Below are positions 1-9,870 of a stretch of DNA of 64,000 nucleotides, piece by piece. The position numbers and the translations under genes are program-made. This stretch comes from Leptospira fletcheri (GTDB lineage Bacteria > Spirochaetota > Leptospiria > Leptospirales > Leptospiraceae), in NCBI RefSeq assembly GCF_004769195.1, contig NZ_RQET01000001.1:372001-436000 (forward strand). Reading direction: 5' to 3'. The notes beneath the pieces were generated by a model. That model was not told where the DNA came from, did no database searches, and worked only from the letters and a program-made list of their open reading frames with translations. Within the stretch, counting starts at the first letter, position 1. The number at the start of each line of letters is the position of its first letter.

Positions 1-210
1 GGCGGCAGTCTTCCAGGAATACAATCCGGGAGCGCTGGTTTGGCCGAGATCGGAGACTTCCTTCCAGGACTTTCCGGGAGGAAAGACGCCGGAATGAACC
101 AAGAGAACGGAAAATTTTTTAGAGAGGGACTTTAATTTGGCCAGAGAGGCCGTTAGAATTTCGGGCCCAACCCCGCAAGGATCTCCTTCTGTGATGAGAA
201 TGCGGTCCAA
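1..210 (-). CDS. pdxA: 4-hydroxythreonine-4-phosphate dehydrogenase, N-terminal part (cut by window edge)
   Basis: The reverse strand reads from about position 210 off the left edge. Its first residues are LDRILITEGDPCGVGPEIL, which matches the conserved PdxA N-terminus (family form: ITxGDPxGIGPEI). PdxA oxidises 4-phosphohydroxy-L-threonine with NAD in pyridoxal-5-phosphate synthesis in the cytoplasm. Only about 70 residues are present, so the metal-binding histidines cannot be checked. No ATG is available. I chose the TTG at 208-210, which lies just behind an AGGAAGG (214-220), although the spacing of three bases is short. The gene starts 20 bp after the bactofilin stop on the same strand, so the two are probably co-transcribed. 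Confidence 0.8.
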   Translation of the reverse strand, partial: MDRILITEGDPCGVGPEILTASLAKLKSLSKKFSVLLVHSGVFPPGKSWKEVSDLGQTSAPGLYSWKTAA

Positions 211-230
211 GGCCCTTCCTGTCCGGAAGA

Positions 231-677
231 TTAGGCTTCCTTGGCCCCGGCCCCTTGTTTGCCGAAGAGTTTTTCCAGGCTGAGAGAATCCTTGGAATAT
301 TCCAATTCGATCCTTTCCTTGTTGGAATGTTTCAGATCGCTGGAAATCATGCAACGACCTTCCAAAGTCACTCCGTTTTGGATGATCAATTCCGGAGTGC
401 GGATGTCCCCCAAAATCAGGCTGGTGGGGAGAAGCATGACCCGGTTTCTTGCGGTGATGTTTCCGATTACGATACCTTCCACGATGACACTGGCCGCAGT
501 GATATTCGTTTTGACTTTTCCGGAAATTCCGATGTACAGCTGCTCTGCTTGGAGGGATTTTCCTTCGAACTTCCCGTCGATCTTTAAAGATCCGTTGATA
601 AAGAATTTCCCGCTGAAATAAGAGTTTTCGCCGATCGTGGAATTGGTTACTTCGGAAGAGTTCTTAACAAGTGCCAT
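231..677 (-). CDS. Bactofilin-family cytoskeletal protein
   Basis: A 148-residue protein with a short polar N-terminus and a central stretch of about 100 residues. The stretch has the periodic hydrophobic/glycine pattern of the bactofilin (DUF583) right-handed beta-helix: segments such as FFINGSLKIDGKFEG, GKVKTNITAASVIVEG and NITARNRVMLLPTSLILGDI. Bactofilins polymerise without nucleotide into membrane-associated filaments that place cell-wall enzymes and shape the cell. The start is the ATG at 675-677 (MALVKNS). An in-frame ATG 18 codons earlier gives a leader not typical of the family. A lytic transglycosylase gene lies 2.4 kb away, which fits a cell-wall role, although it is on the opposite strand. 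Family call is firm; the specific role is inferred. Confidence 0.85.
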   Translation of the reverse strand: MALVKNSSEVTNSTIGENSYFSGKFFINGSLKIDGKFEGKSLQAEQLYIGISGKVKTNITAASVIVEGIVIGNITARNRVMLLPTSLILGDIRTPELIIQNGVTLEGRCMISSDLKHSNKERIELEYSKDSLSLEKLFGKQGAGAKEA

Positions 678-812
678 GAATATTGAAATCCTATAAGATT
701 CCGAATCGCTAAGCGGATCGGATGTAAGCACAAAGTATAAGCCCTCTTTGTTCCGGAAAGGAATTTTTAAACGGACCTAGGGTTTTTTGGAAGAGCTTGC
801 CGGGAGGAGAAG

Positions 813-859
813 GAGGGGGAAAGCCTTCCCCCTCGGAAAAGCCCCGAGGTCTTTTCCGA
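813..859. terminator. Overlapping hairpins between the bactofilin gene and the upstream gene
   Basis: Two perfect inverted repeats share bases. GAGGGGGAA (813-821) pairs with TTCCCCCTC (826-834). TCGGAAAAG (833-841) pairs with CTTTTCCGA (851-859). A third pairing, CCTCGG (831-836) with CCGAGG (844-849), competes with both. On the minus strand this region follows the stop of the gene at 919-1692, so it probably acts as terminator or attenuator for that gene. There is no long U-run, so strict intrinsic termination is uncertain. Confidence 0.55.
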
Positions 860-918
860 CCCCCTTCTGGCGGGCAACCTCCTCGTTTCCGCCATGCCCG
901 AAACCCCGCTTTCCGAAC

Positions 919-1692
919 TTAATGTTTGATATTCGGAACGTTGATACGGTCCAAGACTTCGGCCGTGAAATCCCGGAACTCCTGTAACGCTTTCGGGATC
1001 GCAAATCCTTCCAATTCCGTGGCCTTTTCGAACCGAGGGTTGAACAGGATCTTGTCCTCCACGTTCATGATGATTCCCCCGCCCGCCTTCAATCCGTCCA
1101 AAACCTTGTTCAGAAATTCGTTAAATTTTTGGAACATTTCAAACGCCTCGGCGATGAAAATCCGGGTCTGCTTGTTCTTCATCCGACTCAACTGTTCCCG
1201 GAATTCCTGCTTTTCCGCGGCCTGGTATTCCTCGATGGTTTCCGTGAGCACCTTGATGTTTCTACGGATATTTTCCATGTGTTTCACCACGCCGTCCTTT
1301 TCGTTTCCGTGGGAAAAATCGAATTTGATATGCATTTCGTTTAATATCGGAAGGTATTCCCGGTCCAGAACGTTGATCCAGGTTCCGATCTGATTGACTT
1401 CGGTATCGTTGGAATTCGGGGAAATCTTCATCACCGGATATTTCGCCAAGAGCCTTCCTGCAGCGTCCGGATTTTCTCGGTACAGGCGGATCTGTTCGGC
1501 GGCGGTTTCCAAGTTGTCCGGAATACCTTCCGGAGAGATTTCCCTCATCCGGTTCCGGTACTTGTCCAAATCCCGGCTGACCCTGTATTTCTGCTCGTCG
1601 TTTTTGGAGAGCCTCAGAATCTTTTCCAGTTGGTTGATCATCTTTTGATAACGCTGCAATTCCAGGATCTGTTCTTGAGTGATGACGGCCAT
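919..1692 (-). CDS. Hypothetical protein, helical, Leptospira-type
   Basis: A 257-residue protein without signal peptide or membrane segment, so probably cytoplasmic. The first 60 residues and the region around 130-175 are rich in charged residues with heptad-like spacing (for example LQRYQKMINQLEKILRLS and NIRRNIKVLTETIEEYQ), suggesting coiled coils. The C-terminal third (after residue 195) contains GLKAGGGIIMNVED and looks globular. I recognise no catalytic motif or named domain. The start ATG at 1690-1692 is the first in frame. The gene lies 45 bp downstream of the 1738-3030 gene on the same strand and may share its transcript. Coding is well supported; function is unknown. Confidence 0.75.
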   Translation of the reverse strand: MAVITQEQILELQRYQKMINQLEKILRLSKNDEQKYRVSRDLDKYRNRMREISPEGIPDNLETAAEQIRLYRENPDAAGRLLAKYPVMKISPNSNDTEVNQIGTWINVLDREYLPILNEMHIKFDFSHGNEKDGVVKHMENIRRNIKVLTETIEEYQAAEKQEFREQLSRMKNKQTRIFIAEAFEMFQKFNEFLNKVLDGLKAGGGIIMNVEDKILFNPRFEKATELEGFAIPKALQEFRDFTAEVLDRINVPNIKH

Positions 1693-1737
1693 AGATTTCC
1701 TTGGATTCTAACCGGATCGGATCCGATTGCAAGAAGA

Positions 1738-3030
1738 TTACCCGGACTTCTTCCGGTATCTCTCCAACGCCAATCTCAGAAAGTCGGAGTCCGGAAACTT
1801 GTAGACTAACGACTCCAGCAGTTTCGTCCCTTCCTCTGCCATTCCCATCTCGAGTAAGGTCACAGCCTTGAGATACAACATCTCGGAAGAATATTGGAAC
1901 CTACCGGTCCGAACGAGACGATCCAGAAAAGCCTCGAATTTTCTCTCCTTGAATTCCCGTACCGCGATCGCTCTATGAGTGAGATAGGAATCCGGATACA
2001 GTCTTTCCAGATCCACCAACCCGGCCTCCAGTTCCGAAGCCGCCGTCGAGTTCCAAAGAAGCAGGAGCTCGAAAGGACGCAAGGTATGAACGAGACCCTG
2101 CTCTTTCAGGATCTTGTATCTTTCAAAAAGAGGTTCATCTCCGGTTCCGGAAACCGTCTCTCTTAGGGATTCGGAGAGTTCCTCTCTACCGTTCCTTCTT
2201 TTCTCCTCCAGAATCCAATCCTTCAGAAGCTCCTTGGAGATGCTGCGCTTCAGCAGGAAAAATCTGTCTCGGATGGAATGCCTGGTTTCATAGTCCTTCA
2301 AAAAGGAATCCACTTCTCCCAATTCGAATTCCTGCAATCTCCGAGAAAGCATGGCGTCCAACACGGTCACGCTTCGGAGACCGCTCGGGTTCGATCTGAA
2401 ATAATGGTAGGCCAGTCCCAGAAGAGTTGGTTCCTTCCCCGAAACGACCAGATCAAAAAGCCGGAATTTTTGCTCTTCCGAAAGACCGGAAGTCTTGTGC
2501 GCGGAAACGAGCCTGACCTTCTCCTCCGTACCCTCGGAAAGTTCCGCGTGGGTATCCCCGGACAATCCCAAAAAAAACAACAGGGTCCGACCGTCCTTAG
2601 CTTCGGGAAGACCTGTCGGAAAGGAATCCAACAGTTTTCCGTAATCTTGCAATCTTTCTTCGCATAATAAAAACGCCGAACAGAGGGAAAACAATTCCCC
2701 GTCCCAGATTTCGTGCCCTTCCAACTCCTCCAAGAGTTCCTCGAAAAAAAGGCGGAGAAGTTTCTCTTCTCGTTCCGTGATCCCTTCCTCTCGGATCCAA
2801 TTCGTGCGAGGAGAAAGAAATCGGAAACCGCCGAACAAATCGGAACGAAGACAATCGGCGGGCTTCAGATGTGTGAGGATGCTTCCGCTATAATTCTCCA
2901 GAATCTTGGTCTTCAGCCTGAGTATTTCCGGCGAAGGTTTGGAAACGGCTTGGCTCTGGCGCTCCGGCGGCGGCGCAGGACGACCGAGAGTGATTTCTGG
3001 CCATTCCGTCTGTGAAATTGAAACCTGCAT
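1738..3030 (-). CDS. Hypothetical protein with TPR-like helical repeats
   Basis: A 430-residue protein beginning MQVSISQTEWPEITLG, followed by a proline-rich linker (residues 15-35). The rest is almost wholly alpha-helical with leucine-rich segments. The last 70 residues (YLKAVTLLEMGMAEEGTKLL, then ESLVYKFPDSDFLRLALERY) resemble tetratricopeptide repeats. There is no signal peptide. It is probably a scaffold or partner-binding protein, but no partner is evident. The start ATG at 3028-3030 has a GGGGA about ten bases upstream. It is divergent from the lytic transglycosylase gene with 62 bp between them, so both promoters must lie in that short gap. Confidence 0.7.
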   Translation of the reverse strand: MQVSISQTEWPEITLGRPAPPPERQSQAVSKPSPEILRLKTKILENYSGSILTHLKPADCLRSDLFGGFRFLSPRTNWIREEGITEREEKLLRLFFEELLEELEGHEIWDGELFSLCSAFLLCEERLQDYGKLLDSFPTGLPEAKDGRTLLFFLGLSGDTHAELSEGTEEKVRLVSAHKTSGLSEEQKFRLFDLVVSGKEPTLLGLAYHYFRSNPSGLRSVTVLDAMLSRRLQEFELGEVDSFLKDYETRHSIRDRFFLLKRSISKELLKDWILEEKRRNGREELSESLRETVSGTGDEPLFERYKILKEQGLVHTLRPFELLLLWNSTAASELEAGLVDLERLYPDSYLTHRAIAVREFKERKFEAFLDRLVRTGRFQYSSEMLYLKAVTLLEMGMAEEGTKLLESLVYKFPDSDFLRLALERYRKKSG

Positions 3031-3092
3031 GTCCGTCCGATCCCCTTTTTGGAGTTGAAGCTACATTCACCTAGGAAAGACTGAAAGATAGC

Positions 3093-5348
3093 ATGAAAAA
3101 GATCCTCTTTGCAGTTCCCCTGCTACTAGTTGTCGGCAGCCTTCTGGGGAACGACGACGTAAAATACCTGACCAAATCCTATAGTCTGGAAAAAATCAGG
3201 AGGATCTTCCGGGAAAGGCACCCCAGCACGGAGTCCGAAGTCTTCGCGATGGTCCGCTTTCACGAAAGCCACCCGGACGGCGAAGAACACGCCAGACTCC
3301 GGTACTTGGTATCCTTATTAAAAGGAAGAATGGTGGCGAGCGTAAGCAAGGATGATCTCTTGGAGCTCATCGCCAATCCCCTCCCCTCCACGAGTGCGAT
3401 TACGAAAGTAACCTACTGGAAACTATACGAGGAAATGTTGAAGAGAAGAAGCCTTTCCCCCTCCGAATTCGTTTCCTATCTGAAAAAATTTCCCAAGAGC
3501 TACGATCCGATCTACCGAAACGTGATTTCCGAAATTCTCAGGATCCTGTACGAAGCGGGCCAATACAAAGAAGCCAAAGAGTATGCGGAATCCTTTTCCG
3601 AACAGGAGAAGGCGGAATATTTCGGCCCCATGGCGAAGTACCGTTACGGAAAAGCTCTCTATAAATCGGGAGACGTCCAAAAATCGGAGGCCTTGTTTTA
3701 TACTTTGGCAGAGGACCCTTACGTTCCTTCCTACACCAAGAAGGACATCCTAACGGACCTCAAAACCTGGAAAGGAGAAGGATTTTATCGTTCCCTACCA
3801 GTGGAGACTGCAGTACATTTTCTTCCCTATCTATCTAGCGGAGACCGAAAATCCTTTTTGTCCTCTCACGGGGATTTCAATTCTAGTACTTTCCAAAAAC
3901 TGGAAAGTTTTAAAACCGCTGCAAGAACGATGGCCCAGTTCCACCCGGAAAAGGCTGTGCCTTTCCTGGCAAGGCATAGGGCGTTTGCCCAATCCAATCC
4001 GGATTTTACCGCCTCGATTTCCAGGGAAGTTTCCAACCAAAGCTTAGGAGCCGCCGCTCTGAAAATCCTGGAGAACGCGGATCCGGCTTCTACGGACGAA
4101 GTGGAATACGCCTATGCCCGGGCCTACAAAAAACTCGGGAACCAGGACAAGTATTTTTACCGTCTTCTTTCCTCTTTGGAACGCAACCCGTACAATCTGA
4201 CCAGACAGGACGAACTGATCGATCTCATCACTGGAGACCAAAAACACTTTTTGGGGGATTCATACTGGAAAGAAGCCTTGCGTAGGATTCCGAACCTGCC
4301 TGTCAAAGGGAGATTGGTCTATTGGCACCTACGTAACCTGAAACGATTAGGAAAAACTGAGGAACTCCGAGGCTGGCTGAAATCCTATTATCCTTCCATA
4401 CCCGGCTCCTATTATACGAGAGTGATACGCGAAGAATTTTCCTCGGAGATAACCTCGATGGCCGCGCCGGAAAATCCTCTCCGAAACAAGGAGAGTCTTT
4501 TCGAGTATCTATCCTTGACGGCCGGAGATCCTGCCTACGCCGGAAAAATCCTAGGGCGAGATCTGGAATTCGCCTATTTTTCCGATGCCTTTCAATTGGA
4601 CGTGCGAATCGATTCCGCGCTCAGTAGAGTCCGCGGGAACCAACTTTTACAGAGCGCGAAGGAATATTTGGAAATCGGAGAGATGGCATACGCGTACTCC
4701 CTCGTGGAAAAATACAAATCTCAAAACGGAACGGGAGAAGACGAAAAAGAAGAAATCCTCGCCGCGTTGGGAGAACTGACCGGAAACCAATACCTAACCG
4801 TGTACCATACCAGAAATCTGATGAAAAAACGTCGGATTCCGGACGACGTGATCTTACTCCCTTCAAAACTCTCCTCCCGCATTTATCCCAGGCCCCACAG
4901 GGATCTGGTGGCCAAGTATTCCCAATCCTTCGGAATCGAAGAGGACATCGTGTATGCGGTGATGAGACAGGAATCCTTTTTTAAGGAAAACGCGATCTCC
5001 GTTTCCAATGCGAGAGGACTCATGCAGATCATGGGTTCTACGGGAAAAGGACTTGCCCAAGGACTGGGCTTGGGGCCCTACTCCCTCTTCGATCCGGAAA
5101 TTTCGATCCAGATGGGAGCACGGTTCCTAAAATATCTTTTATCCTCCAACCAAAACGATCTGAAATGGGCCTCCATCGCATATAACGGCGGCCCGGGAAA
5201 CCTGAGAAAATGGAAACGCAATCATTACAGGGGAGATTTTAACCATTTTTTGGAGGAACTTCCGGTAAAGGAACCTCGCGACTATTGCAGAATCGTTACT
5301 TCGAACTATTACAATTACCAAAACTTGAGATTGTATAAAAACCGCTGA
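3093..5348 (+). CDS. Slt70-type lytic transglycosylase
   Basis: A 751-residue exported enzyme. Residues 1-19 (MKKILFAVPLLLVVGSLLG) form a signal peptide. Residues of roughly 100-560 are a long alpha-helical solenoid like that of E. coli Slt70. The C-terminal domain has the GH23/SLT motifs in order: the catalytic glutamate in AVMRQESFFKENAIS (Glu627), GLMQIM, and IAYNGGPGNLRKWKR. These enzymes cleave the MurNAc-GlcNAc bond of peptidoglycan in the periplasm, leaving a 1,6-anhydro end, during wall turnover and insertion of envelope machines. The length is somewhat above E. coli Slt (about 645). Citrate synthase follows after a 197-bp gap and is probably separately expressed. Confidence 0.92.
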   Translation: MKKILFAVPLLLVVGSLLGNDDVKYLTKSYSLEKIRRIFRERHPSTESEVFAMVRFHESHPDGEEHARLRYLVSLLKGRMVASVSKDDLLELIANPLPSTSAITKVTYWKLYEEMLKRRSLSPSEFVSYLKKFPKSYDPIYRNVISEILRILYEAGQYKEAKEYAESFSEQEKAEYFGPMAKYRYGKALYKSGDVQKSEALFYTLAEDPYVPSYTKKDILTDLKTWKGEGFYRSLPVETAVHFLPYLSSGDRKSFLSSHGDFNSSTFQKLESFKTAARTMAQFHPEKAVPFLARHRAFAQSNPDFTASISREVSNQSLGAAALKILENADPASTDEVEYAYARAYKKLGNQDKYFYRLLSSLERNPYNLTRQDELIDLITGDQKHFLGDSYWKEALRRIPNLPVKGRLVYWHLRNLKRLGKTEELRGWLKSYYPSIPGSYYTRVIREEFSSEITSMAAPENPLRNKESLFEYLSLTAGDPAYAGKILGRDLEFAYFSDAFQLDVRIDSALSRVRGNQLLQSAKEYLEIGEMAYAYSLVEKYKSQNGTGEDEKEEILAALGELTGNQYLTVYHTRNLMKKRRIPDDVILLPSKLSSRIYPRPHRDLVAKYSQSFGIEEDIVYAVMRQESFFKENAISVSNARGLMQIMGSTGKGLAQGLGLGPYSLFDPEISIQMGARFLKYLLSSNQNDLKWASIAYNGGPGNLRKWKRNHYRGDFNHFLEELPVKEPRDYCRIVTSNYYNYQNLRLYKNR

Positions 5349-5545
5349 ACTCCGGCTTTTCCCTCTCTTTTTGGATTGTCTAGAATTTCAGATCCATAGG
5401 ATAGTACTTGCGGAAAGTTTCGAAGCGAGACAGGTCTTATATCTTGCCCACGGAAAATCGAATCCGAGCCCCTTTTTTTTCGCGAACTTCGACGGGAAAT
5501 GTACTCGGAGATCGGTATTAGAGACAAATATCCCAGGAGAAAAAA

Positions 5546-6835
<1,290 letters not shown>

Positions 6836-6917
6836 TTCGTTCTTTGCTTAGGAAACATTCTTCGCCCGATCCCCCGGTGAAAACTCGGGGATCGGCTTTC
6901 ACAACTCCGCAAACGAT

Positions 6918-8204
6918 TTGTCTCAAAAACTCCCGCAACACTTTCGCAAAGCGCGTCGCTACCAACTCAATAAAAGTTCCGAAGCGATCCTGAAATCCGG
7001 TCACCCCTGGATTCTAAGAGGAAATATATCCTCGGCAGCCTCCGTTTTTCGGGATGGAGACAGACTCAAGTTGGTCTCCGGAAAAAACGAAGTTGTCGGC
7101 TACGGAATCTACTCCTCCAAGGGACCGATCGCGATCCGAATCCTGCAACGCGGACCCGAATTTTCGCTCGAAATGCTCCGGAAGACGATTGCTAACGCCT
7201 TCGAAAAACGAAAAAGCCTCGAAACGACCACGGATGCTTACAGACTTTTGCATGGAGAGAACGATCGTGTCCCGGGAATCACCGTGGACAAGTATGCAAA
7301 GACTTGGGTCGTGCAAACGTATTCCAAGGGTCTGTACGGATTCGCGAGGTTGGTCGTTCGGATACTGTTTTCGATCGCTTCCGAAAACCCGTCCTCTCTT
7401 CCTCTCAGGATCTTAATGGTCTCTCCGCAAAGAATGGGAGAAGGAGAATCCGTAAAGACCAGATTCCTAAGAGGCAAAAGCCCTCTTCCGATCCGGGAAA
7501 CCGTTCGCCTAAAAGATCTCCGATTCGACGCCAAGATCCCGGGCCAAAAAGGAAGTTTCTTCCTGGATGTTCGGAATCTCCGCACTTATCTATTGGAAAA
7601 CGAGAGTCTCTCTCGAAACAAACATTGCCTTCACTTATTCTGCCATACCGGCCTCACGTCCCTCTGCATGGCACAGGCAGGAGCCTTATCCGTGACTTCG
7701 ATAGACGGCTCGGAAGAGGTCTTGGAGGAGTTCGCCTCCCAATTGACGGAGAATACTTTGCAAGGCGAATTTCGGGAAAAAAGTAAACCTGTTTTCCTGC
7801 GAAATCATGAACTGATTCGCTCCGATCTGTTCCGGGATTGGAATTTTTTGGGGGACCGCAAATTCGGACTCCTGGTTCTGGATCCGCCCAATTTGGCCCC
7901 GAACCAAGCGGCCCTTCCTTCCGCAAAAAAGGCCTACAAAAACCTGATTTCCAAAAGCCTGGAGAAGTTGGAAGCGGGAGGGACCTTGGTTCTACTCTCC
8001 TGTTCGGGAAGGATCTCCGACCTAGAATTTGAAAAGATTGGCCGGGAAACGATCCGTTCCCGAGGATGGAAGTACGGATCTATGCTTCGTCTTCCTCCCG
8101 AGACGGACCATCCCGTCTTGCGGGAATTTCCCGAAGGCAAATACTTTAAGGTCCATCTGTATCTGGAAATGAATCCGATCGAAAAACTCGAGAAAGAAGA
8201 ATGA
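6918..8204 (+). CDS. RlmI-like class I SAM-dependent RNA methyltransferase with PUA domain
   Basis: A 428-residue protein of the RlmI/RlmK family, which methylates C5 of a cytosine in 23S rRNA (C1962 for E. coli RlmI). The N-terminal PUA-like domain (residues 10-90) holds GHPWILRGNISS and VVGYGIYSSKGPIAIRIL. It is followed by the RFD-type domain (HGENDRVPGITVDKY) and a Rossmann fold with LFCHTGLTSLCMAQAGA (SAM-binding motif I), a VTSIDGS acid loop and the catalytic-region motif LLVLDPPNLAP. The start is TTG at 6918. No ATG lies near the family's usual N-terminus, and the Shine-Dalgarno is weak. The stop overlaps the next start by four bases (ATGA), so translation is coupled. The exact target base is inferred from the family. 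Confidence 0.85.
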   Translation: MSQKLPQHFRKARRYQLNKSSEAILKSGHPWILRGNISSAASVFRDGDRLKLVSGKNEVVGYGIYSSKGPIAIRILQRGPEFSLEMLRKTIANAFEKRKSLETTTDAYRLLHGENDRVPGITVDKYAKTWVVQTYSKGLYGFARLVVRILFSIASENPSSLPLRILMVSPQRMGEGESVKTRFLRGKSPLPIRETVRLKDLRFDAKIPGQKGSFFLDVRNLRTYLLENESLSRNKHCLHLFCHTGLTSLCMAQAGALSVTSIDGSEEVLEEFASQLTENTLQGEFREKSKPVFLRNHELIRSDLFRDWNFLGDRKFGLLVLDPPNLAPNQAALPSAKKAYKNLISKSLEKLEAGGTLVLLSCSGRISDLEFEKIGRETIRSRGWKYGSMLRLPPETDHPVLREFPEGKYFKVHLYLEMNPIEKLEKEE

Positions 8205-9067
8205 AACGAAACGGTTTTAGCGGAACGTACGAACTTTTGGATTCCGGCCATTTCAAAAAATTGGAACGTATCGGCGCTTATACGATCGTCCGTCCCTCTC
8301 CCGTCAGCGCCTGGCCGCCCACGAAGCCCGCGCTCTGGAAGGACGCCGACGGAGAATACCATAGAAACGACAAGGGCGGAGGCAATTGGAAGTGGAACCT
8401 TCGCCCGGAAGAGGAATTCTTCATCGAGGTGGGTCCTCTTACGGTAAAGATCCGTTTTACCCCTTTCGGACACCTCGGACTCTTTCCTGAACAAATGGAG
8501 AACTGGAACCGAATCCGACTCCTCTCTTCCCAACTCTCCGGCCAAGGCGAGGTATTGAATTTGTTTGCCTACTCGGGTTTGTCCACCTTGTCCGCTCTCT
8601 CCGGTGGAATGAGCGCCTGCCATCTGGATGCGTCTAAAGGGATGGTGGATTGGGCGCGGGAAAACGCGGAAGCCTCCGGCCTAGCCGATAAGAAAGTCCG
8701 TTGGATGGTGGAAGATGTGATCAAATTTTTAGGAAGGGAAATCCGGAGAAAAAAAAGATACCTCGGATTCATTCTGGATCCTCCCACGTTCGGAAGAGGA
8801 GCCAGCGGAGAAGTTTTTAAAATCGAAAGGGACCTTCCCGAAATGATGGACCTATTGATGCAGCTTTGCGACGGAAAACCCGAATTCGTGGTACTTACCT
8901 GCCACTCTACGGGATTCAGTCCCCTCGCTTTACGAAGGATCCTGGAAGGTAGGATTCGAATCGAAGGTTCGTATTTGACGGAGGAATTATCCATCCGGGA
9001 AACAGCGGGAAGATCCTATCCCGCCGGATCCAATTGCATTTTCCATTCCAAGAGGCTGGAGCTTTGA
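8201..9067 (+). CDS. Class I SAM-dependent methyltransferase, RlmI/RlmK-like
   Basis: A 288-residue methyltransferase without the PUA domain. Its N-terminal half contains WPPTKPALWKDADGEYHRND, HLGLFPEQMENW and a SAM motif I, LNLFAYSGLSTLSAL. Then come the acidic loop CHLDASKGMVDWARENAE and the motif LGFILDPPTFGRG, which places it in the RNA cytosine-C5 or related Methyltrans_SAM group (PF10672). The start ATG overlaps the stop of the upstream gene, and its own stop overlaps the start of the next gene, so three RNA-modifying genes are translationally coupled. The substrate is probably rRNA, but this is inference from family and neighbours. Confidence 0.8.
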   Translation: MKRNGFSGTYELLDSGHFKKLERIGAYTIVRPSPVSAWPPTKPALWKDADGEYHRNDKGGGNWKWNLRPEEEFFIEVGPLTVKIRFTPFGHLGLFPEQMENWNRIRLLSSQLSGQGEVLNLFAYSGLSTLSALSGGMSACHLDASKGMVDWARENAEASGLADKKVRWMVEDVIKFLGREIRRKKRYLGFILDPPTFGRGASGEVFKIERDLPEMMDLLMQLCDGKPEFVVLTCHSTGFSPLALRRILEGRIRIEGSYLTEELSIRETAGRSYPAGSNCIFHSKRLEL

Positions 9068-9870
9068 CGGGAAAAAGATATTACTTGGAAATCACGAGCT
9101 TTTCCAATGAGAAGCTAAAGTACATCTCCGGCCTAAAGGAGAAAAAGAATCGGGAAAAGGCGGATGCGTTCTTTCTGGAAGGATACCGGGAAATCTCCCG
9201 CGCAAAGGCTTCGGGAAAGTTGAAGTTCGAATACATCCTCACCTGCCCGGATTGTTATTTGGGAGAAAACGAAGACGAGTTAGTCGAATCCTTGCAGGCC
9301 AAAACGATCATCGTCCCGAAACAGATCTTCGAGAAAATTTCCTATCGGGATAGACCCGACGGGTTGATCGCCACCGCCTTTCTACCGGACTTTTCCCTTC
9401 CGGAAAATCTCGCTTTGACCGGCTCTCCCGTACTGGTGATCGAAGGAGTGGAAAAACCCGGAAATTTAGGCACGATTCTGAGAACCGCGGAAGGGGCCGG
9501 ATTCAATACGATTTTGGTGGCGGATCCTAGGTTGGATCTTCTGAATCCGAACGTGATCCGTTCTTCCACCGGGACCCTATTTACCCTGGACGTATATCAG
9601 ACGACCATAGAAAGATCCATCCCCTTCTTAAAGAACTCCGGATACAGGACGATATCTGTCACTCCCGAGGCGAAAACGATCTACTGGAATACGGATCTCA
9701 AAGGAAAAATAGCGTTGGTATTCGGAAGTGAACAATACGGGTTAAGCGAATTTGCCCGCTCGAACTGCGACCTGGCGGTGTCCCTCCCGATGAACGGTAA
9801 GGCCGATAGCCTGAACTTGGCAATGTCTGCAGGAATCTTAATGTACGAAACCTTAAGGCAGAATCCCTAA
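9064..9870 (+). CDS. TrmH/SpoU-family RNA 2'-O-methyltransferase
   Basis: A SPOUT-fold methyltransferase. The N-terminal substrate-binding domain (SFSNEKLKYISGLKEKKNREK, FFLEGYREI) is followed by the SpoU catalytic domain. Motif 1 is EGVEKPGNLGTILRTAEGAG, motif 2 LVFGSEQYGLS, and motif 3 LPMNGKADSLNLAMSAGI. These enzymes add a 2'-O-methyl group to ribose in tRNA or 23S rRNA. I chose the TTG at 9064, which overlaps the previous stop by four bases (TTGA) and has AAGAGG about eight bases upstream. An in-frame ATG at 9034 would overlap the upstream gene by 34 bp and adds ten residues foreign to the family. The target nucleotide cannot be told. Confidence 0.87.
   Translation: MTGKRYYLEITSFSNEKLKYISGLKEKKNREKADAFFLEGYREISRAKASGKLKFEYILTCPDCYLGENEDELVESLQAKTIIVPKQIFEKISYRDRPDGLIATAFLPDFSLPENLALTGSPVLVIEGVEKPGNLGTILRTAEGAGFNTILVADPRLDLLNPNVIRSSTGTLFTLDVYQTTIERSIPFLKNSGYRTISVTPEAKTIYWNTDLKGKIALVFGSEQYGLSEFARSNCDLAVSLPMNGKADSLNLAMSAGILMYETLRQNP

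Noticed and set aside
777..1004. A 75-codon minus-strand frame in the gap before the bactofilin gene
   Set aside because: It runs through the hairpin region and the end of the 919-1692 gene in another frame, with low-complexity content.
9034..9063. An ATG start for the TrmH-family gene at 9034
   Set aside because: It lies 34 bp inside the upstream methyltransferase gene; the TTG at 9064 gives the usual four-base overlap and a better ribosome site.
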